This document shows positions 21,291-36,200 of a stretch of 64,000 nucleotides of DNA, piece by piece. Location: NCBI GenBank assembly GCA_027574665.1, contig CM050649.1:65190150-65254149 (forward strand), written 5' to 3'. The notes beneath the pieces were generated by a model that ran no database searches, was not told the DNA's origin, and saw only the letters and a list, made by a program, of their open reading frames with translations. The translations under genes were made by a program, and so were the position numbers. Source of the stretch: Rhynochetos jubatus (Eukaryota > Chordata > Aves > Eurypygiformes > Rhynochetidae). Numbering within the stretch: position 1 is the stretch's first letter; every line of letters begins with the position of its first letter.

Positions 21291-24280
21291 AAGTTTAAAA
21301 TAAGTAATTTATATTGCAGATCCATCAACTACAATTTCATCAAGCCAAATTTATTTTTCTCTGCTAAAATTTCTTGGGTTTATATATGTCATAATATGTT
21401 TTTCCCAGTCCTGAATGGGCATTTTTTTTAATGATCTCTTGCTTTCTCTTCTACAATAAGCAAGCTGGTTATGGGAGTGTTGCTCTAGGTCTTTGGAAGC
21501 ATATACATGTTCATAATATTTCAAACAAGCATTTTAAATGTCCATCAACAGTGAAACAAATCTTTTGTAAGTACTGTAAATGTACAGCACATTTTCTTTC
21601 CCTTGGACTGGTTCCAGCTGCCATGTCATTTTGAAAGAGAACAGCACATTTTTAGTATAATTTAGCTGAGAAGTCAACTACTGTCAATGTGTTCTACAAC
21701 TGCTGTAGATTTAAAGATTGTTATTCCAGTGAAAGCATAGAAGATGTCTCAGGATATTTGCTATTTCGACATGAAACCACCTAGCTGTAGCCTTTTTTAA
21801 ACATGCATTCACATTATTTAACATTCTTATAACATTGTATGTTAATGTAAAATATATTTGCATAATATGCATATAAGTATATTTTCTCAATATTTTTCTT
21901 CCCTGTGCTTGCTATCGTGACCGCATGCTATGTCATATTTTTGTTTCTGTGATGTTAGGACTTTTTATTCTCTAGAAATGAGCAAATAGTGCACTTCCGA
22001 TACTTTGATTCGGTAATGGAGCATTTTCATATTTTATTTATATACTGAAAGGATATACACTTACACTTATCAAGCCAGTGTGCTGCAGTCACAGATCACA
22101 AGAGATAGCAAACAGTATGTTTTGTTTCAGCATCAACTATGTTCAAGCATATCCTTCATGCAAATGTGACCACTTCGGTTTTCCTCCCAATTCATTCCCT
22201 TGCTGGGATTCCAACTTTTTTCAGTCTAGTAGATTGTAGTTGTCAAGGTATGCCAGTTTCAGATCTGTAAACTTGGTTTGTTATTTATCAGTACTAAACC
22301 TTTCTAAAGAAAAGAAGATATATTTTTTGTAAACAGTCTTTCTATCATGTACATTCACAAATAACAACAGATACAGTAGCATAAATAGATCTAAAAAAAA
22401 TAATTCAGGCAGGGCCCTGCCAATTCTCTGCATGTGGAATTCCTCTGGACATCGATGGGAATTTTTGGCAGACAGAGTGCTTTGGATGCTATTTAGAGAT
22501 GTCTATGGGAGAAAAATGTGGGGATATGCATCTACCAAAAACACCGAAAAGGGATGAGACTGAAAAGGCTGCCTTGGCTCTGTAATGACCCATGTTCTCG
22601 CTCGTACTTGATTTATCTGTGAGTAGAGCAATGAGACTTGTGTTGCTGCCATGTACAATCTGTTACTGTTCCCACCCCTGACTATTTGCAACTGAACTGT
22701 GAAACTTTGGACTGAAGTTAAGCATAGGTGAACATGGGTTGCAGTGTCCATACTGTAATTCCATCCTCGGGGTTGCTCGTGGAAGAGGAGCGGGATCAGC
22801 ATGGTTGCCTTGCAGCAAAGCTGCAGTGCGATCCCCGGCTGGTAGTGTTCCCCGTAACCCCGGCTGAGGCATGTGCAGGTTCAGCACTGCAGTCCTGCTG
22901 CATCCTTGGCACTGGTGCAAAGTGGCTGTAACTGCAGCTTTCAGGCAGTGTATCTGCAGGCAACCATATAGTATGAAGTCTCAAAGGAAGCCGTATAGCT
23001 GGAGCAAAAAAACTTGTTTCTGAAAGCTCCTCAGGATTAGCTCCCATTGGTAAACTGCGGTGTGTTATTGAGCTTTCTAATACCTCTTCAAACTGTGAGG
23101 GGATTATAGAGCACATTGTCATCATTAGAATCAAAGTAACTGAACAATTAACGCCCTCCCAAAGTACTTATTTGGTAGAATTGTTGCAAAACCCTCCCAA
23201 GCTTTTATCCTAATAACAAAATGTAATTAAACAAACAAACAAAAAAAATCTGATTGTAATAAAACTTAAAAATTGTAGGCTTTGCTTTAGAAAAATCACA
23301 CTAATGAAATTATCTTTGAGCAAGTCTTTCAGTAAGTGCCCTAAACAACTACTCTGAAATATGGGATTTAAGAAGAGAGTGGCCCTACCCTCACGTTTTA
23401 ATCACAGTTCTCTCTTTTCTTCAAGCCCCAGCTCCTAGAAACCATGTGGTCAGGCAGAGATCTTCGACAAGAAGAGACTTTTTAGTTGTGATAGAAGTTT
23501 GTACTCCAAATCCCACTGAAATCCGTTCTCCAGTGGCTTCAGCCAGGATTTTCAAGCAGATGGAAAATCACTGTCTGGCCAGAACAAAGAGGCAATGTGC
23601 ATTATCTGGACGCTGCACGGGCAAGAGGAGTGAGTCTCTAAGGACTTTCCCTCTCTGAGCCTGTGCACAAGTGGAGGGCAGTGTGTTACTGCAACCCCTT
23701 GCATGAAACCGCACTCCCCATCCACCTTGCCTGTCGTGGCCAAAAGTGGGCAGTTGCCTCTTTCAGCTTTTTCACAAGATTTCATATTCATCAGTCTGGT
23801 TGATTTCCTTGGTGCACAAGCAGCTTGAACCTTGAACAGATCCAAGTCTTGGTTTGACTTGAAATAAGCCAGGAAATTCTCACTTAAGGTTAACACTTCA
23901 TCTTTAACACGCATTTTTGTGCCTTTTTTTGCCAATTCCCTTCCTCCAGTCCCAGCACCACTGGTTACACACACACAACCATGTGTTAAGAACAGTGTTT
24001 GCCTTGACCTCCCATTTTCTGGCTCTTGTCCCTGTATGCTAGCTGCAGTGTATGATTTTAACCATAGATGGCTTTAAGACTAAAAATGGTCATTTCAACC
24101 AAATTGCACCAATGTCTTTCACAGCTAATTAACTCCTTTCTAACTCAACACAACTATAAATAACATTTACACATCATTTGTTTGTGAAAGGCATTAAAAA
24201 AAGTGAAAGAAACCTGGAACTATCTTGTGTTGTAGCCCAAAGGGTCAATAAACAGTGAAAATGTTATGGTGGTTTAACTC
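21291..24280 (+). other. GABRB3: Possible extended GABRB3 3'UTR
   Basis: No gene is recognised here. The sequence is AT-rich with several ATTTA-like and TGTAAAT elements typical of long neuronal 3'UTRs. Canonical AATAAA hexamers occur at 23258-23263 and 24247-24252; the second is followed by the G/T-rich TGTTATGGTGGTTT. Minus- and plus-strand frames at 22.5-24.0 kb look like chance. Whether this region is transcribed with GABRB3 is an inference from mammalian 3'UTR length. Confidence 0.4.
24247..24252 (+). promoter_or_regulatory. Candidate distal poly(A) signal AATAAA
   Basis: A canonical hexamer about 3.4 kb after the GABRB3 stop, followed within about 15 nt by the G/T-rich TGTTATGGTGGTTT. 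The context is better than for the hexamer at 23258. It could end a long 3'UTR isoform. Confidence 0.35.
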
Positions 24281-27200
24281 TAAGTTGGTTTCATCCCATT
24301 GTAAAGATTAACTAAAACTCCGTCTTTTATGCTTAAGGCACATCTATGTATTTTTGGTATTCTTCAGCAGTGGAAAAAAAAGAATAGTAAAATGGAATGA
24401 TGAAGAGATGCTTTATGAAAATATTGATGAATGAATATTCATTTATTAAAAAGGATTTAAAGACTAATTGCTTACTTTTTTTCTCTGGGGATAAAGAGAG
24501 TATAATGACTGTGTATTCAGCTAAATTTTAATGTTTGGTTATGTGTTAAATATCATGTAATGGGTAGTCTTACATAATTTTAAAGAAAAAAACCACATGA
24601 AAACATTTTCTTATCATCACACAAGTAGCAAAAGGGTTTCTTAAGCATTAAACTTCTATATTTCCTAGAGTTTTCTAGATTAAGGAAGAGGGGAACAATT
24701 GCATTCACTGATTCAGCAAGATTCTTAGTGCCAAATCAACCTTCCTTCAAGTTGGGTCATTACCTGTTAAAAGCAAAACGTTTGTCCTCTGCTTTATATG
24801 AAAGCTCTACCTGCCCAAGAGGCAAAACAGCTTTTGATAGCAAAAGAAGACCATGGTGTCCTGCTTATTTGTTTCATGAATCAAGTCATAACTATTTCAA
24901 AACCAAACAAAAAAACCCCAACCGTTCTCTGACTATGCTAATAATATGAGGAATGCTAATCATGTTCATTACACTTTTTATTGCTAACTATTATGAAATC
25001 ATTTTAGAGGAGTCAGGATACAGACAAATTCCAAAAGGGGTTTTAAAAGTCTTCTTGACAGTATTTCACCCGTCCCTTCCCCCAGAACAAAAAATACCCT
25101 AAACATCTGGAAGGCAGACTGTCCTTAAACCTAATTGCCATGATTTGCATTGGAACAAGCCGTCACATGCTTGCTTAAATCTCGTAGTAGCTATTGACAC
25201 ATGTCACAACTTTTAGGAGTAGATAAAATGTTCAGCACCATAGATGTGATTGCAAGGCCTTTGAAGTCAGCAGCAAGGCTTCCTCCGATTTCAGCATGTT
25301 ACTGCTCACTTTCAGCAGCACTTCCCAGTTCATAGGCCACATCTGTTACCTCTTTATTCCAGCCTAGCACATATTGTAGAGTAGAAAAAGTTAATGATGT
25401 ACCAAGCTTTGTTTTGTGGTTGGGAATCTCTCGTAAGAGATGTATTTCTTTGTGTATTTTGGAGATGATGTATGGATAAGCATCATCATTTAATTGCTTA
25501 AGTACTACTCATTATATTAAAGGAGATCAGGTTCTATTAGAAATTATTGGATGTTTTCCCCAAATAAACATGGTCCTATTAGTATCAAGACTATTTCCAT
25601 AGATTTCAGTTTTATAGTCACGGCGCTCACAACAGCAAATGCTACCTGCCAATAGAAGTATGACAGGCATCTAAAAACTAAACTAAAAGCAGTGGGAATC
25701 CCAAGGCTTTTTGGAAATTTTTTTGGAACAAAGAATTTCTCATGAGTTTCTTCAAACTCCTCCAGATACAGGGCCTAAGCTTTTCAAAAATTATTTCAGG
25801 TTTTGGATGTTTAATTTATCTGGTTCTCATAGGTTTGACTTGTGGACTCAGACATCCACCCTCTGGAAATCAAACTCTTTGACATCTTACCCAACATCCA
25901 GCATCACTTGTAATAGTTGAAAATGAAAGCTGTGAGGACAGAATATGTAACAGTGCCAAAAAACAACTACTGCCCCTAAAATCAGCCAAAGTTTAAATTA
26001 TTGCCTAATTAACTGAACTTTAGGTAGTGCTTAAGAAAGCACACTATTTGGGCAGCATCCCTTACCTTTGCAGTGTGCCTTGAGGTGTGCCACTGTCCCA
26101 GCAGTGCAGCCTAATTTAGATTATTTAAAATAACAGGTTTTTTTGTTCTTCCTTGGTAACAAGGGAAAACCCAGGAAGCGGCAGCTTAAGCCAAACTTGC
26201 CCTTGCACTGGCATACCTCCAGCAAGGCATGGGGAGAGCCCCTCCATGGGTTTTCCCTAGACAGGTCTCCCCAAAGCCACCCAGGTCCTTGCTCTGAATC
26301 TCACTTTGGAGGCACCGATCTCCCTCCTTTGACTCCAGAGGGAGCTTTAGGCTAAACACTGAATTATCCCCCAGTTTACCACCAGCAGTTGGCTTCTTTC
26401 ATATGTTATTGCTCCCGCTGCAAAAGCCTGGAGATAGAGTAGCTATTATCCTAAGCTGGCAGGAGGCACACTGGCAAACAGCATGTGTACTCACGGCTAT
26501 GATACATCCTGGTAATCTTTAGGTTATTTGTTCTCATATTGTATTTAAATATGTTTCAGTCTATGCTCTAGCCTTCAAGAGTTAGCACGCTTCTCTCCAG
26601 GTGCTGATGTTTTTTATATGAATGTACTTAGGAAGCTGGGACAGAGCATGGGGAGTTATCTAAAGACTTTAAATTTGTTCAGCAGTACACCCCTGGGCAT
26701 TTCCTCCATCCTTAATCCCTACCCTAGGTCAGAGTTTACACTACCCCTGCACTGAGTTAACCATCTGTCCACAGGTTATGCAGAGCTCAAACCCACAGGT
26801 GTGTGCTGCCAGGTGATGACTTGCTCAGCTGTGCCATTAGATATTCTGCTTGTTAGAAAGTGTCTCGCAGATCAGACGCTATATTAGTCAAACAACTAAC
26901 TGCTGCTTCACACTTCCTCTCTCTAAAATGCCAGCGCTGCCACTAGAGACCCCGTTTTCCCATCCTTTGAAAATTACTAGAAAAAGGGGAATTTGCAGGC
27001 TGTCAGGCAATTAAGAACCTTTCTCTGTACACCCAGTCTCAAATTTTGCTTCAGGTTATACATTCAATCCACAGGGACAGAAACGATTTGGTACAAAATT
27101 CTTCCTGCCTAGGGCTACTCTTAAGAGTTTGCAGTCCAAAACACCAGTAATGTAGGTAGATGCAAAAGTATTTAAAATTGTTAGCAATGAAGTCCTTCCA

Positions 27201-30200
27201 TCTCTTTTCTACCATGGATATTTAATGTGAAAAGCTCAAACAATTGCAGGAGCAAGACCCAGCATGCACTAAATCTCCCAGTACAGGCAGCCCGAGAGCT
27301 AGGCTGGAGCCTGACACTTCTGCTCCCTCTGCTTTCAAAGGTCTTTCGTCTTGGCTGAGCAGCCAGAGAGTTTTGATGGAAATTCCCAGCTCCACTGAGA
27401 ATAGTCCTGGCACATGACCCAGCGCACCCTTCAGGCAAGTGCTCTAGGCATCTGCCTCTGATGTAAAGAGCTGACAGAAGCACTACACCTAGTTGTAACT
27501 TTTAGGGCAGCCTCCTGCCATGAGAAAGCTTTGGGTGCATGCAGATATCCATGAGTGCCTTCAAGGCATGGATTCTCCCCAAGCTCTGTAATTCCTGCCA
27601 CTGTCCTGGACAATTGCATACTGAATGTGCTACTTTGCCCTTCATACCTGTTTAATTGCCCTTCTGCTGCAGAGGACACACAGCTGAATTTGTTCCATCG
27701 CACATGGCACATTTACCTGAGGCACCCTGTTAGTCCCTCCGTTGTTGTAGACTCTATTTATAACCAACGGAAATACACACTATCATCCCAAGGGCTATTT
27801 AAATCCCACAGCTGAAGTTCCAAGCCAACAATTTTAGGTTTAATTCTTTGACTATTTGCAAAACCAGCCTGCAGAGAAACATGTGAGTGATGACAGAGGG
27901 AAGTCTGTGCGCAGCAGTGCTGATGCAGCTGGAGTTGCTGTGCTTGAAGTTTGGACATGGAGTGCAAGAGAGAAATAAGGCCAAAGAAATGAAAATAATC
28001 CCTACATTTGCCCAGGTTTATAATGTTGTGGACTAAACTGTTTCAGCTGAAGATGACAAAAGACACCCTGCAATGCTAGTGATCCCATATGACAGTCAAC
28101 ACTTTGTCCCACTCGCCTCCTCTTTGGCATCGGTGAGTGCAAAGTGTAGACTTACAACTTTGGCTGGAAACTCAGGACAATGTTGGCTGTTGGGAAATAA
28201 CTTCTGTTTGCTTATTGAGTTTGGAAATCTGCGATACAACTTCATGTAAATGATAACAATTTCAAGTCACGTTTTCCTGTGAACTTAGCACTCCTGACAT
28301 TGACTTATTCTAAGCTGGAACCATATAAAACTGCCCATAGTGCAAAGCATTAATAGTGACACAGTCTAAAGAATACCCATAACCTGCCATTACTGCTTGG
28401 ACATTATCTAAAATACTGTCAACAATTACATTTTCAAAGTGTGCTTCATTTATAATGACACTGATTAGGTATTCTAGATGGGCGGTTCATGTAGCATAAT
28501 TCCATGTATCTCATTTGCTTTGACAAGGCAGTTTTTGGTGAAACCAACGTTGCAAAAATTTCTTAATGATCTCACTGATGTTACATTTCTCTTGATCATC
28601 ATTTCTTGCAGACCTGTAGCATTCTGAATGCAGATGACAGTTTTGACATTCACAAAGATGTAGGTTTAATTATCATCTCGATTACTTGAGCTGGAAAGCC
28701 AGATGCCTAAATATCATGAAAGGTCGAGTAGAACAAATCCTGATCGTTGGTATCTTTCAGTGTTAGGAACATTGCTTGGATTGGAAGGTGACTTAAAAAA
28801 TAATAAGTAATTGGAACATCAAGGGCTTTTTTCTTTTCGTGACTCTCTTCCTGGACAAAGAGCTGTTTAAACATTGTTGAAACAAAAATCTTGTCCTAAA
28901 GGATGTGGGAATTTGAGCTGGAGTACCAAAGACATGTAAATTATTTCAAATAAAAGAGAACGGGAAGGAGAGGTACCCAAGGCACCAAGATATATAACGA
29001 TCTGAGAGTTTTTCCCAGTGTCCCATGGTAGGCAACATTTTATTGTTGAAACTCACATAAAGCACAGCAAGCCTCCTCTTTTATACCAGAGAATTTGTCA
29101 ATATCCTTTACTTTTATGTGCATGATTTATAAATCTATTTTCTAAAGCAATTTGAGAGTTGTAAAATCATACCATTATTTAGTACATAGCTCCTCGTGGA
29201 TTCTGGTTTATCAATTGCTAGGTAAAGAGTGTAAAAAACATCTGCTAATCACTCATTAAACTAGAAAAGATTCAAACAAATTACTGCTATTAAGAGTCCT
29301 GATCCAAAGCCCATTATAGTCGACAGAAAAGCTCTCAGAGGTTTCAACAGGCTGTGCATACTACCTGAAGTTAATATTAGCCAAACTGATGGAAAATTTA
29401 CATCTTAACTGATTACATAAAATTCAAGACATAAAAAAAAATCCAGAACTTGAGGCATCTATGGGAAAGGTCAAAAAACAATAGAGGACTGAAACCTGAA
29501 ATTGCAATACCCACAGGTAGTAAATATTTGTGTGTTTTTAGTTTAATTGAGTACACTGCGACTGGTAAGGTGACAAATAGGCTTGCATTTTCACTTCTCC
29601 ATGGATGTCCACAAAACCCAGACTTGCCTCTTAGCAGCAAAATGCCAAACAAAATAAAAATCTTCCAAACTATACCTAAAATTGGAAGTAAACCACCTCT
29701 GGCAGGTCAGATATAGCTGTCCCCACCTCCGGAAGCAGGTTCACCTTCTACTGCAATAGATTGGTGTTCTCATTATTTTTTATTAATACAAATGTTGATA
29801 TCATAATATCAATAGTATTATTGTTATTTAATAACAGTAATATGGAAATACTACATGCTTTGTTGAAAAGGAAACCTTACCCAAGAGCTGACCATGTTGA
29901 ACCAGGTTACTGTAGTCCAAGCTATGAGACAGACAACTCTCTTTTAGGAATTGAAAAATTTTTGTCCAGAAGCTGCTTTCAGATGTATAAAAGTAAAAAG
30001 ATGGCCTGATTCTTGTGCTGCCTCCTGCCCACTGACACCAGCCTGGCAGTCTGAGGGTGAGTTACTATAGGCTTAAATGACGATGGAGACATCACGGCAC
30101 CTGTAAAGGATGAGAACCTCGAAGGCAAGGAGGGCTACCATCACACTGCTGATAATGTAGCCATTTTAGAGGAATTTCTGTTTAAAATGTAGATGGCCCA

Positions 30201-33200
30201 TTTGGAGTTCAGTGCTGGCTGGCATGTCAGATAATTCCTGAAAGGCATATTTAGTTTCTTCAGCTGTAATAAGAAAAACTGTTGATAACTGCTGAAGCAC
30301 TGAGTTCACAGATATACACCTTTTTCCATTGTAAAGGGATTGTAAAACATGAAGGTAAGAGCTTCAGGGGACTGACTGGATGAGGGTCTGATAGCTAGCT
30401 GTGGAAATGTTCAGTGCACTCAGCCCTATTGATATCTGCTAGCTAACAAAAAGGCTGCCAGCAAATCCTGTGCTCATTTCCATTTTCATTGGCTTTTTCA
30501 AGAGCAACACCTGAACATTAGGAGCATCCTGCCTTGTCAAAGCCAGGCAGCCCTGTCACTCACTCGTCATGCACTGATCAGGCTCTACCTTTAAGTGCCA
30601 GAGATTGTGCCGGTGGCTGCAGCAGAGAGGATGCTGCAGACATTCAGAGGGTTAGAAAGGTGTCTTGGCTGAATGTATTTATGGCTGATTGTCCACCACT
30701 TTTGTCCTTCTGCCAAAATTGCCCTTTTGCTCAAATAGCCCTTCTACATCTGGCATTTAGTCTTTTGATATATTTCTAGAGAGAAATCACATCTTTCTCA
30801 GCCTTCACTTTGCTGAGGTAAACCAGGTTCAGCTATTGTTAGTCACATCAAGCTCTTTTCTCCCCTGACCAGCATCTTAGTCTTTCTCTCACCTGTTACA
30901 GAAAAAAATTAAAACCCTCTTTCTGAATCATAAATGACCAAAATATTATATACTGTTCCTACTGTCTTCGCTCCTCTGGATCACATCCTCTCTTGTGTTG
31001 TTTGGACACACTCTCCTCATAACTATTGTCAGTCTCTTCCCCTGCCCAGCCCTTAGCTCATCATTCATTTTCAGTCTTCTTTTGGGTCTGTAATTCTCTT
31101 CTCCCTGGGCTATCCACTTGCCTTCTGATGTAAAGAAAGGAATTCACATTAACGTGTTACAGGGAAGGAGAAGCCCTCATTTAAAGGTGAAGGGAAAGCT
31201 TGCATTCCATCTCACGGATGGATAATAGAGCCAAAATCTTCTGTATCTTTCACCCAGCTCCACTGACACATAAAGCAAGAACAGGTTTTGAAGCACAGAG
31301 AAATCCAGACATCGATGGGGATGGGCATTTTGCATGGTCCTGCATTTCCTGTGCCTCAGGCCTAACATACCCCTGTTACAGCACGAGCGCTGATGCTAAG
31401 CAGGATGAGTCTTTAAACACAGACTTATCTCAGGATTTGAAACTGAAGCCACCATCCAAGATGAAGCAAGGTGCTTGGGACAGGGCTGTGGTGGCCACAG
31501 CACCTACCCTTGCCAGCTCAGCATAAAAACTGCTTGCAGATGTTGTTCCCAATACCAACCCAGGGGAAAATGGTGGCAGCGGCAACAGCCAAGCGCAGAG
31601 CAGAGCAGGGCACTGTGCTTATAACAAGCTGCTGGTGTCTTTGCCTGCCTGGTATGGGTCATACCTTGCTTTTCCACTGATGCAGAGATAAGTTTTAAAA
31701 CCCACTAGATGACATTTTCTAAAATGACTAAAACTGCCTGCCCTTTCCTTTTCTATTTTTTGGTACTCCACTCACAGGGCTGCATGGAGATCTGATTTAC
31801 AAAATGTCCCTGCCAAAAATGGGATCCCATTGAAGCCTCAAGAGAAGCTGTGATTCCGCAGCCAGTCGTGACCTGCCAGTTCTACCACAAAATGGGGAGA
31901 TGCTTTGTTTGATGGGACAAAAAGAAGCTAAGGATAAAGCTAAGGACAAAGGTCATTTAATATAAAAATCAGTGTCAGTCCTTTCTATGCTGAATATCTG
32001 TTACTCCCCAAAGGTGTCATGGACCGACCGCTTACACCATGCTTTGGGTGCACCAATGCTTGGAAGGAGTCACCTGGAGTCACGTCTGTAAGGAAGGTCC
32101 CAGTTTTGGTACTGAGAGCTGAGGAATCTGGGGAAAAGAGGTGATGTTTATTTCCGGTCCTGCTGGAAATCTTTTTGTATCTCTTTTTGCCAAAAAAAAA
32201 AAAGCCTCAAGTCTCTGTCAACAAGACAGATGGGGAAGATGGGGTGGAAGTGTCTAGGCATGGCTCCCCTTCCTGCAGGAGGATGTACTCTGAGCTCCAG
32301 GGAAGCTGATAGATGTCCATCCCCAGAGACTTTTATCTTTCCTTTATCTTCCTCCAAGGAGGATGCTGAGCACAGGGCAGGGAGTTGGTGAGAGGAGCAG
32401 CAGGATGCCATCCCACCCTGTGTGCTGGATAAAGCCTTTCTGTGGCTCTGGGACTGCTCTACAGCTGATCCTAATAGTGCCAGAAAAGATGCTCTATAAA
32501 GGGTCAGATGTAATACCAAGAGCAATTTGTACTATTAAATGCATATCTTGTTTGGACTCCAATTCTTTTAGGTTTTCCAGTTAGCCTGTACCAAGGATGA
32601 AAGCAACCTTGAAAAGGCAAAAGTTGAGCACTCCTCTAAAATTCCTTCTCATCGGAGCTCTTAGTGGAGGATAAGAGTATTGTTTATGGTTTTTCACACA
32701 ACAGAGTACTTGTCACAGCTGCAGTTGTGGGCTTTTTTAATCTAATTGCTGACTTGAAATGCAAATGGCTCTAAAATTTCACAGACACATTTAAAAAATG
32801 CAAATTACATGTGATGACAAAGTAATTTTTGCGTACTGTTTTTTTGTGGCTCATGAGTAGCATTTTTTGTTTGTCTGAGGATATTTTTCTGGAAACATCC
32901 CAGGCAGTTAAAATGCCTAGCTTAATCTATGGAGATACATCCTCATATTGACAAATACAAATGCTTGTAATATTAGGGATATAGTTTGCACATATTGAAG
33001 GGCAAATACATTACAGACAAACATGGTCTCTGCAACCTTAATTCCCACTGCTGTATATGAATTAATGCAGTAAATTGCAGGTCCTTAGCCACATGATTTT
33101 TCCTGCAGCATCAACATACCAATGTGGGCCAAAGTTTTAACAACTGTCTGGCTAAAAAAATGTAAATATGTGAAGCTGGTAGGGATGCCTGGATGCTCAA

Positions 33201-36200
33201 AAACTTCAGCCAGAAGCCTGAAAATGTAAATTTGCCCTCAGGAGCTGGGAAGGGCTCTCTGATGGTGGTTGTTAGGTATGGGTGTGCAGTTTGGACTAGG
33301 CAGCTACTCAGTGGTCCCCTGCAGCTGTTGGACTGGATGCAGTGATGCTGGCGGTCCCCTCCTTTCTATTTTTAAAGATCTTGCCCTTTAATGTTTGTGC
33401 TAGAGTGTAGTTGTGTACTGGCTAAAAAAGTGGGATGAATCCCGTTGTTGGAACAAATTACTCTCGCTGAGAACAGAACCAATCAGTTATTAACATAACA
33501 TGCCAGCAGGAGGCTTGCCAAAGTTGACTTAGGCCTCCAGGCGATAATGCTGTGCAAATAGCATTAGATTGCAACTAAAAGCCTGAAACTCTGGAACAGG
33601 AAAGTTGCAGAGCAGATGTGTAGCAAGCAGAAAACTAAAAGAAGAGGAGGACATAAGAAATATCTGTAACAACATAGGAATTTTGCAGCTTCTCTGCAAA
33701 AATACCCTGAAAAACAGGCTAGAATCTCACTGCCACAATCTCTATATGCACATCCAGTGTACCCAAGAGGGACTAACTGATTTTCAGAGGTAGCTGCTCT
33801 GCAGTTTCTCCAAAAATCAGATTACTGATGTCTCTCTCAGGTTGGGATATCCAATAACAGGCCCCCAAAATTACTTACTCCCTTAGCTGAGATCATAAAA
33901 GTACAACTAGAAATGATTTGCACACAAATATAGACTCAAGGTGAAGGAGACTATAGCCTTGTTGTTAGCGACTTAACATGGAGTTTCGCACCTTCAAATT
34001 TTCTGTTCCTCCTGATGGGCAGGAGCTGATTTTCAGATATATTTTTAAAGTTTTTGTTTAGTGGGTTCTTTAATACACAACAGTGCTTACTCAGTGGATC
34101 TAGGACATTTTAAATATATTTTTAGGAGGCTTAAAGAAGAATTTATCTTCTGGTTGCTGAAATCTGATATATACACACACATACAGGCAGGAACAGTCAA
34201 AGGAAGTTCCTGAGAAATGCCTGCACCAAGCTGCCTGTGACTTTTCACGGACTGGAGACTGCATGAGCTCTGAAACTGAAAGCAAAAAACCTGTAACTCC
34301 ACAGCTCTTCATAGAGTCTAACAAACCTTCTGAGAGACAGAGCTTATGAACCTGGCGTAGCTTCCTCGTGGCCCTGAGACAGGAAACCAGGGTGGTATCC
34401 CTAGCAGCATACAGCTCCGTGCTGTGCCAGCACACAGCTTGGGTCACCACTGGTTCAGGCATATCTACACCATGCTCCATTGCATCGTGTAAACATGCCC
34501 TTTGCATCCTTTCTGTTAATGGTGCAAATGTACAGTGTAATCAGTTGCATAAAGGCAGAGGTATAAATAACAACAACAGATTAGGAGAACATTGCAATTA
34601 ATCACAAGAATGCAGGCTTGATGAACTCTGTAGTCATTTTTAATGAACCATACATTATAATTAGAGACACCCAAGGGGAATTGTAAGCACTTGCCAGTGC
34701 AGAGATGTCAAGTACAAGAGTACTGCATCAAGAGCATGTTCTCATGCCATTTGTGAGGCTGTTGGAGATTTCTTCATGAACTGTGAGCTGTGTCACAGTG
34801 GTGGCTAGAAACCTGAGTGTGGAAGAAAAGAAAGAGAAAAAAAAAAGTAAGAAAAATAGGTCCAGACTACTCCTTTATATTTCTGTATGGCTGTGTGTGG
34901 TTCCACAGAGCCTGAAAGAACTGTGAAAGTAATGCAGAAGAAATTCCTCTGGGGCATCCAAATTACAGACACATCTCAAGGGTGACGTACCAGACCAAAC
35001 ACCAGCAATAGAAACGTATTTCCCCTCTAATGTTTCTAAACTAATGCTGACATACCTGGTGTTACAGTAGGAGGTATCAGAGGGAACAATTCTGCACACC
35101 CAACTCTTAAGAAACACAGTGCCTGCACAATTCAGCTGTGTGTGATGGAGTCTGATACACACAACCTCCTATTAGTTTGGGTCAACTTTGATGATCCTTT
35201 GTGTGACTACTTATGTGATCCATATACAAGGTTAATTGGTTTGCCCAGAGATGGTTCCTGTTTTCATTAATTTGATAACCCATCCATTCTGTGGACCATT
35301 CATCAATATATGCTTTTCCAGACAGCCTATTCTTCTATGGATCATTTGCCTAGGTAATCTGCTTGTCTGTGGAACATTCCCCAAATTAAGTTTTACTTCA
35401 GGTGTGGATTAACAGTATTTTAAGACATAGTAACTTCCTGGTACTTTTCCAAGTCTGATTCAGGATAGATTTAATATATGTCACATGTACATTCTTCCTT
35501 TAGGGTTTCTGGATTTCTCAGGGTCCCTAGAAATTAGACTTACATAACAACAGGAAAACAAAGCGTATGCTATTATGCTACATTGCTATATTATATACGT
35601 ACATACTTACTATACACATAATACAAAGATGTATTTGTATATGTAGTATTTTATAAATATATATGCCTTTCTAAAGTCTTATTACAAAACCCTATCTAAT
35701 TAGAAGAATGTTATCAAACTTGTTTACCTACATTCGATTGTTTTCAAGCTGCTACACCTTGGATGGCATTTCTAGCAGACTTTCAATCATGTTTAAAAGA
35801 CATCCTGACATTTTGAAGAGTAGGGGAGTAAAGCTACCTCAGGAGTTCCCGTGAGATAGCTGGGGGTTTGATTTGTTTAGTCAGACAATATCTATAAGTC
35901 TCATACATATGCACTAGTGTTCAGAGGAAGCAGATGATTGTTGAGAGCCTGACAGCATGGTTAAGTGCTTTTTTCCCCTTGGAGATTACAAGTTGCATGA
36001 AAAGTGACACAGACTGGTCTGAACTAGGAGGGAAATTCAAGAAATCTGGAGAACAGCAAAACAACACCTTCAAGGGCCTTCCTGAATATTTATCTTGTTT
36101 GGGATGTATCTAAGACCATCTTTAGGATCAAAGACTCCTGAGCATCTAATTCAAGAAGTTAAACATAGTTAAGTGTTTTTTTCCCTCAGAGGTTCCCTTT

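Noticed and set aside
23552..23974. 140-codon minus-strand frame
   Set aside because: No recognised domain; composition and setting in probable 3'UTR/intergenic DNA suggest chance.
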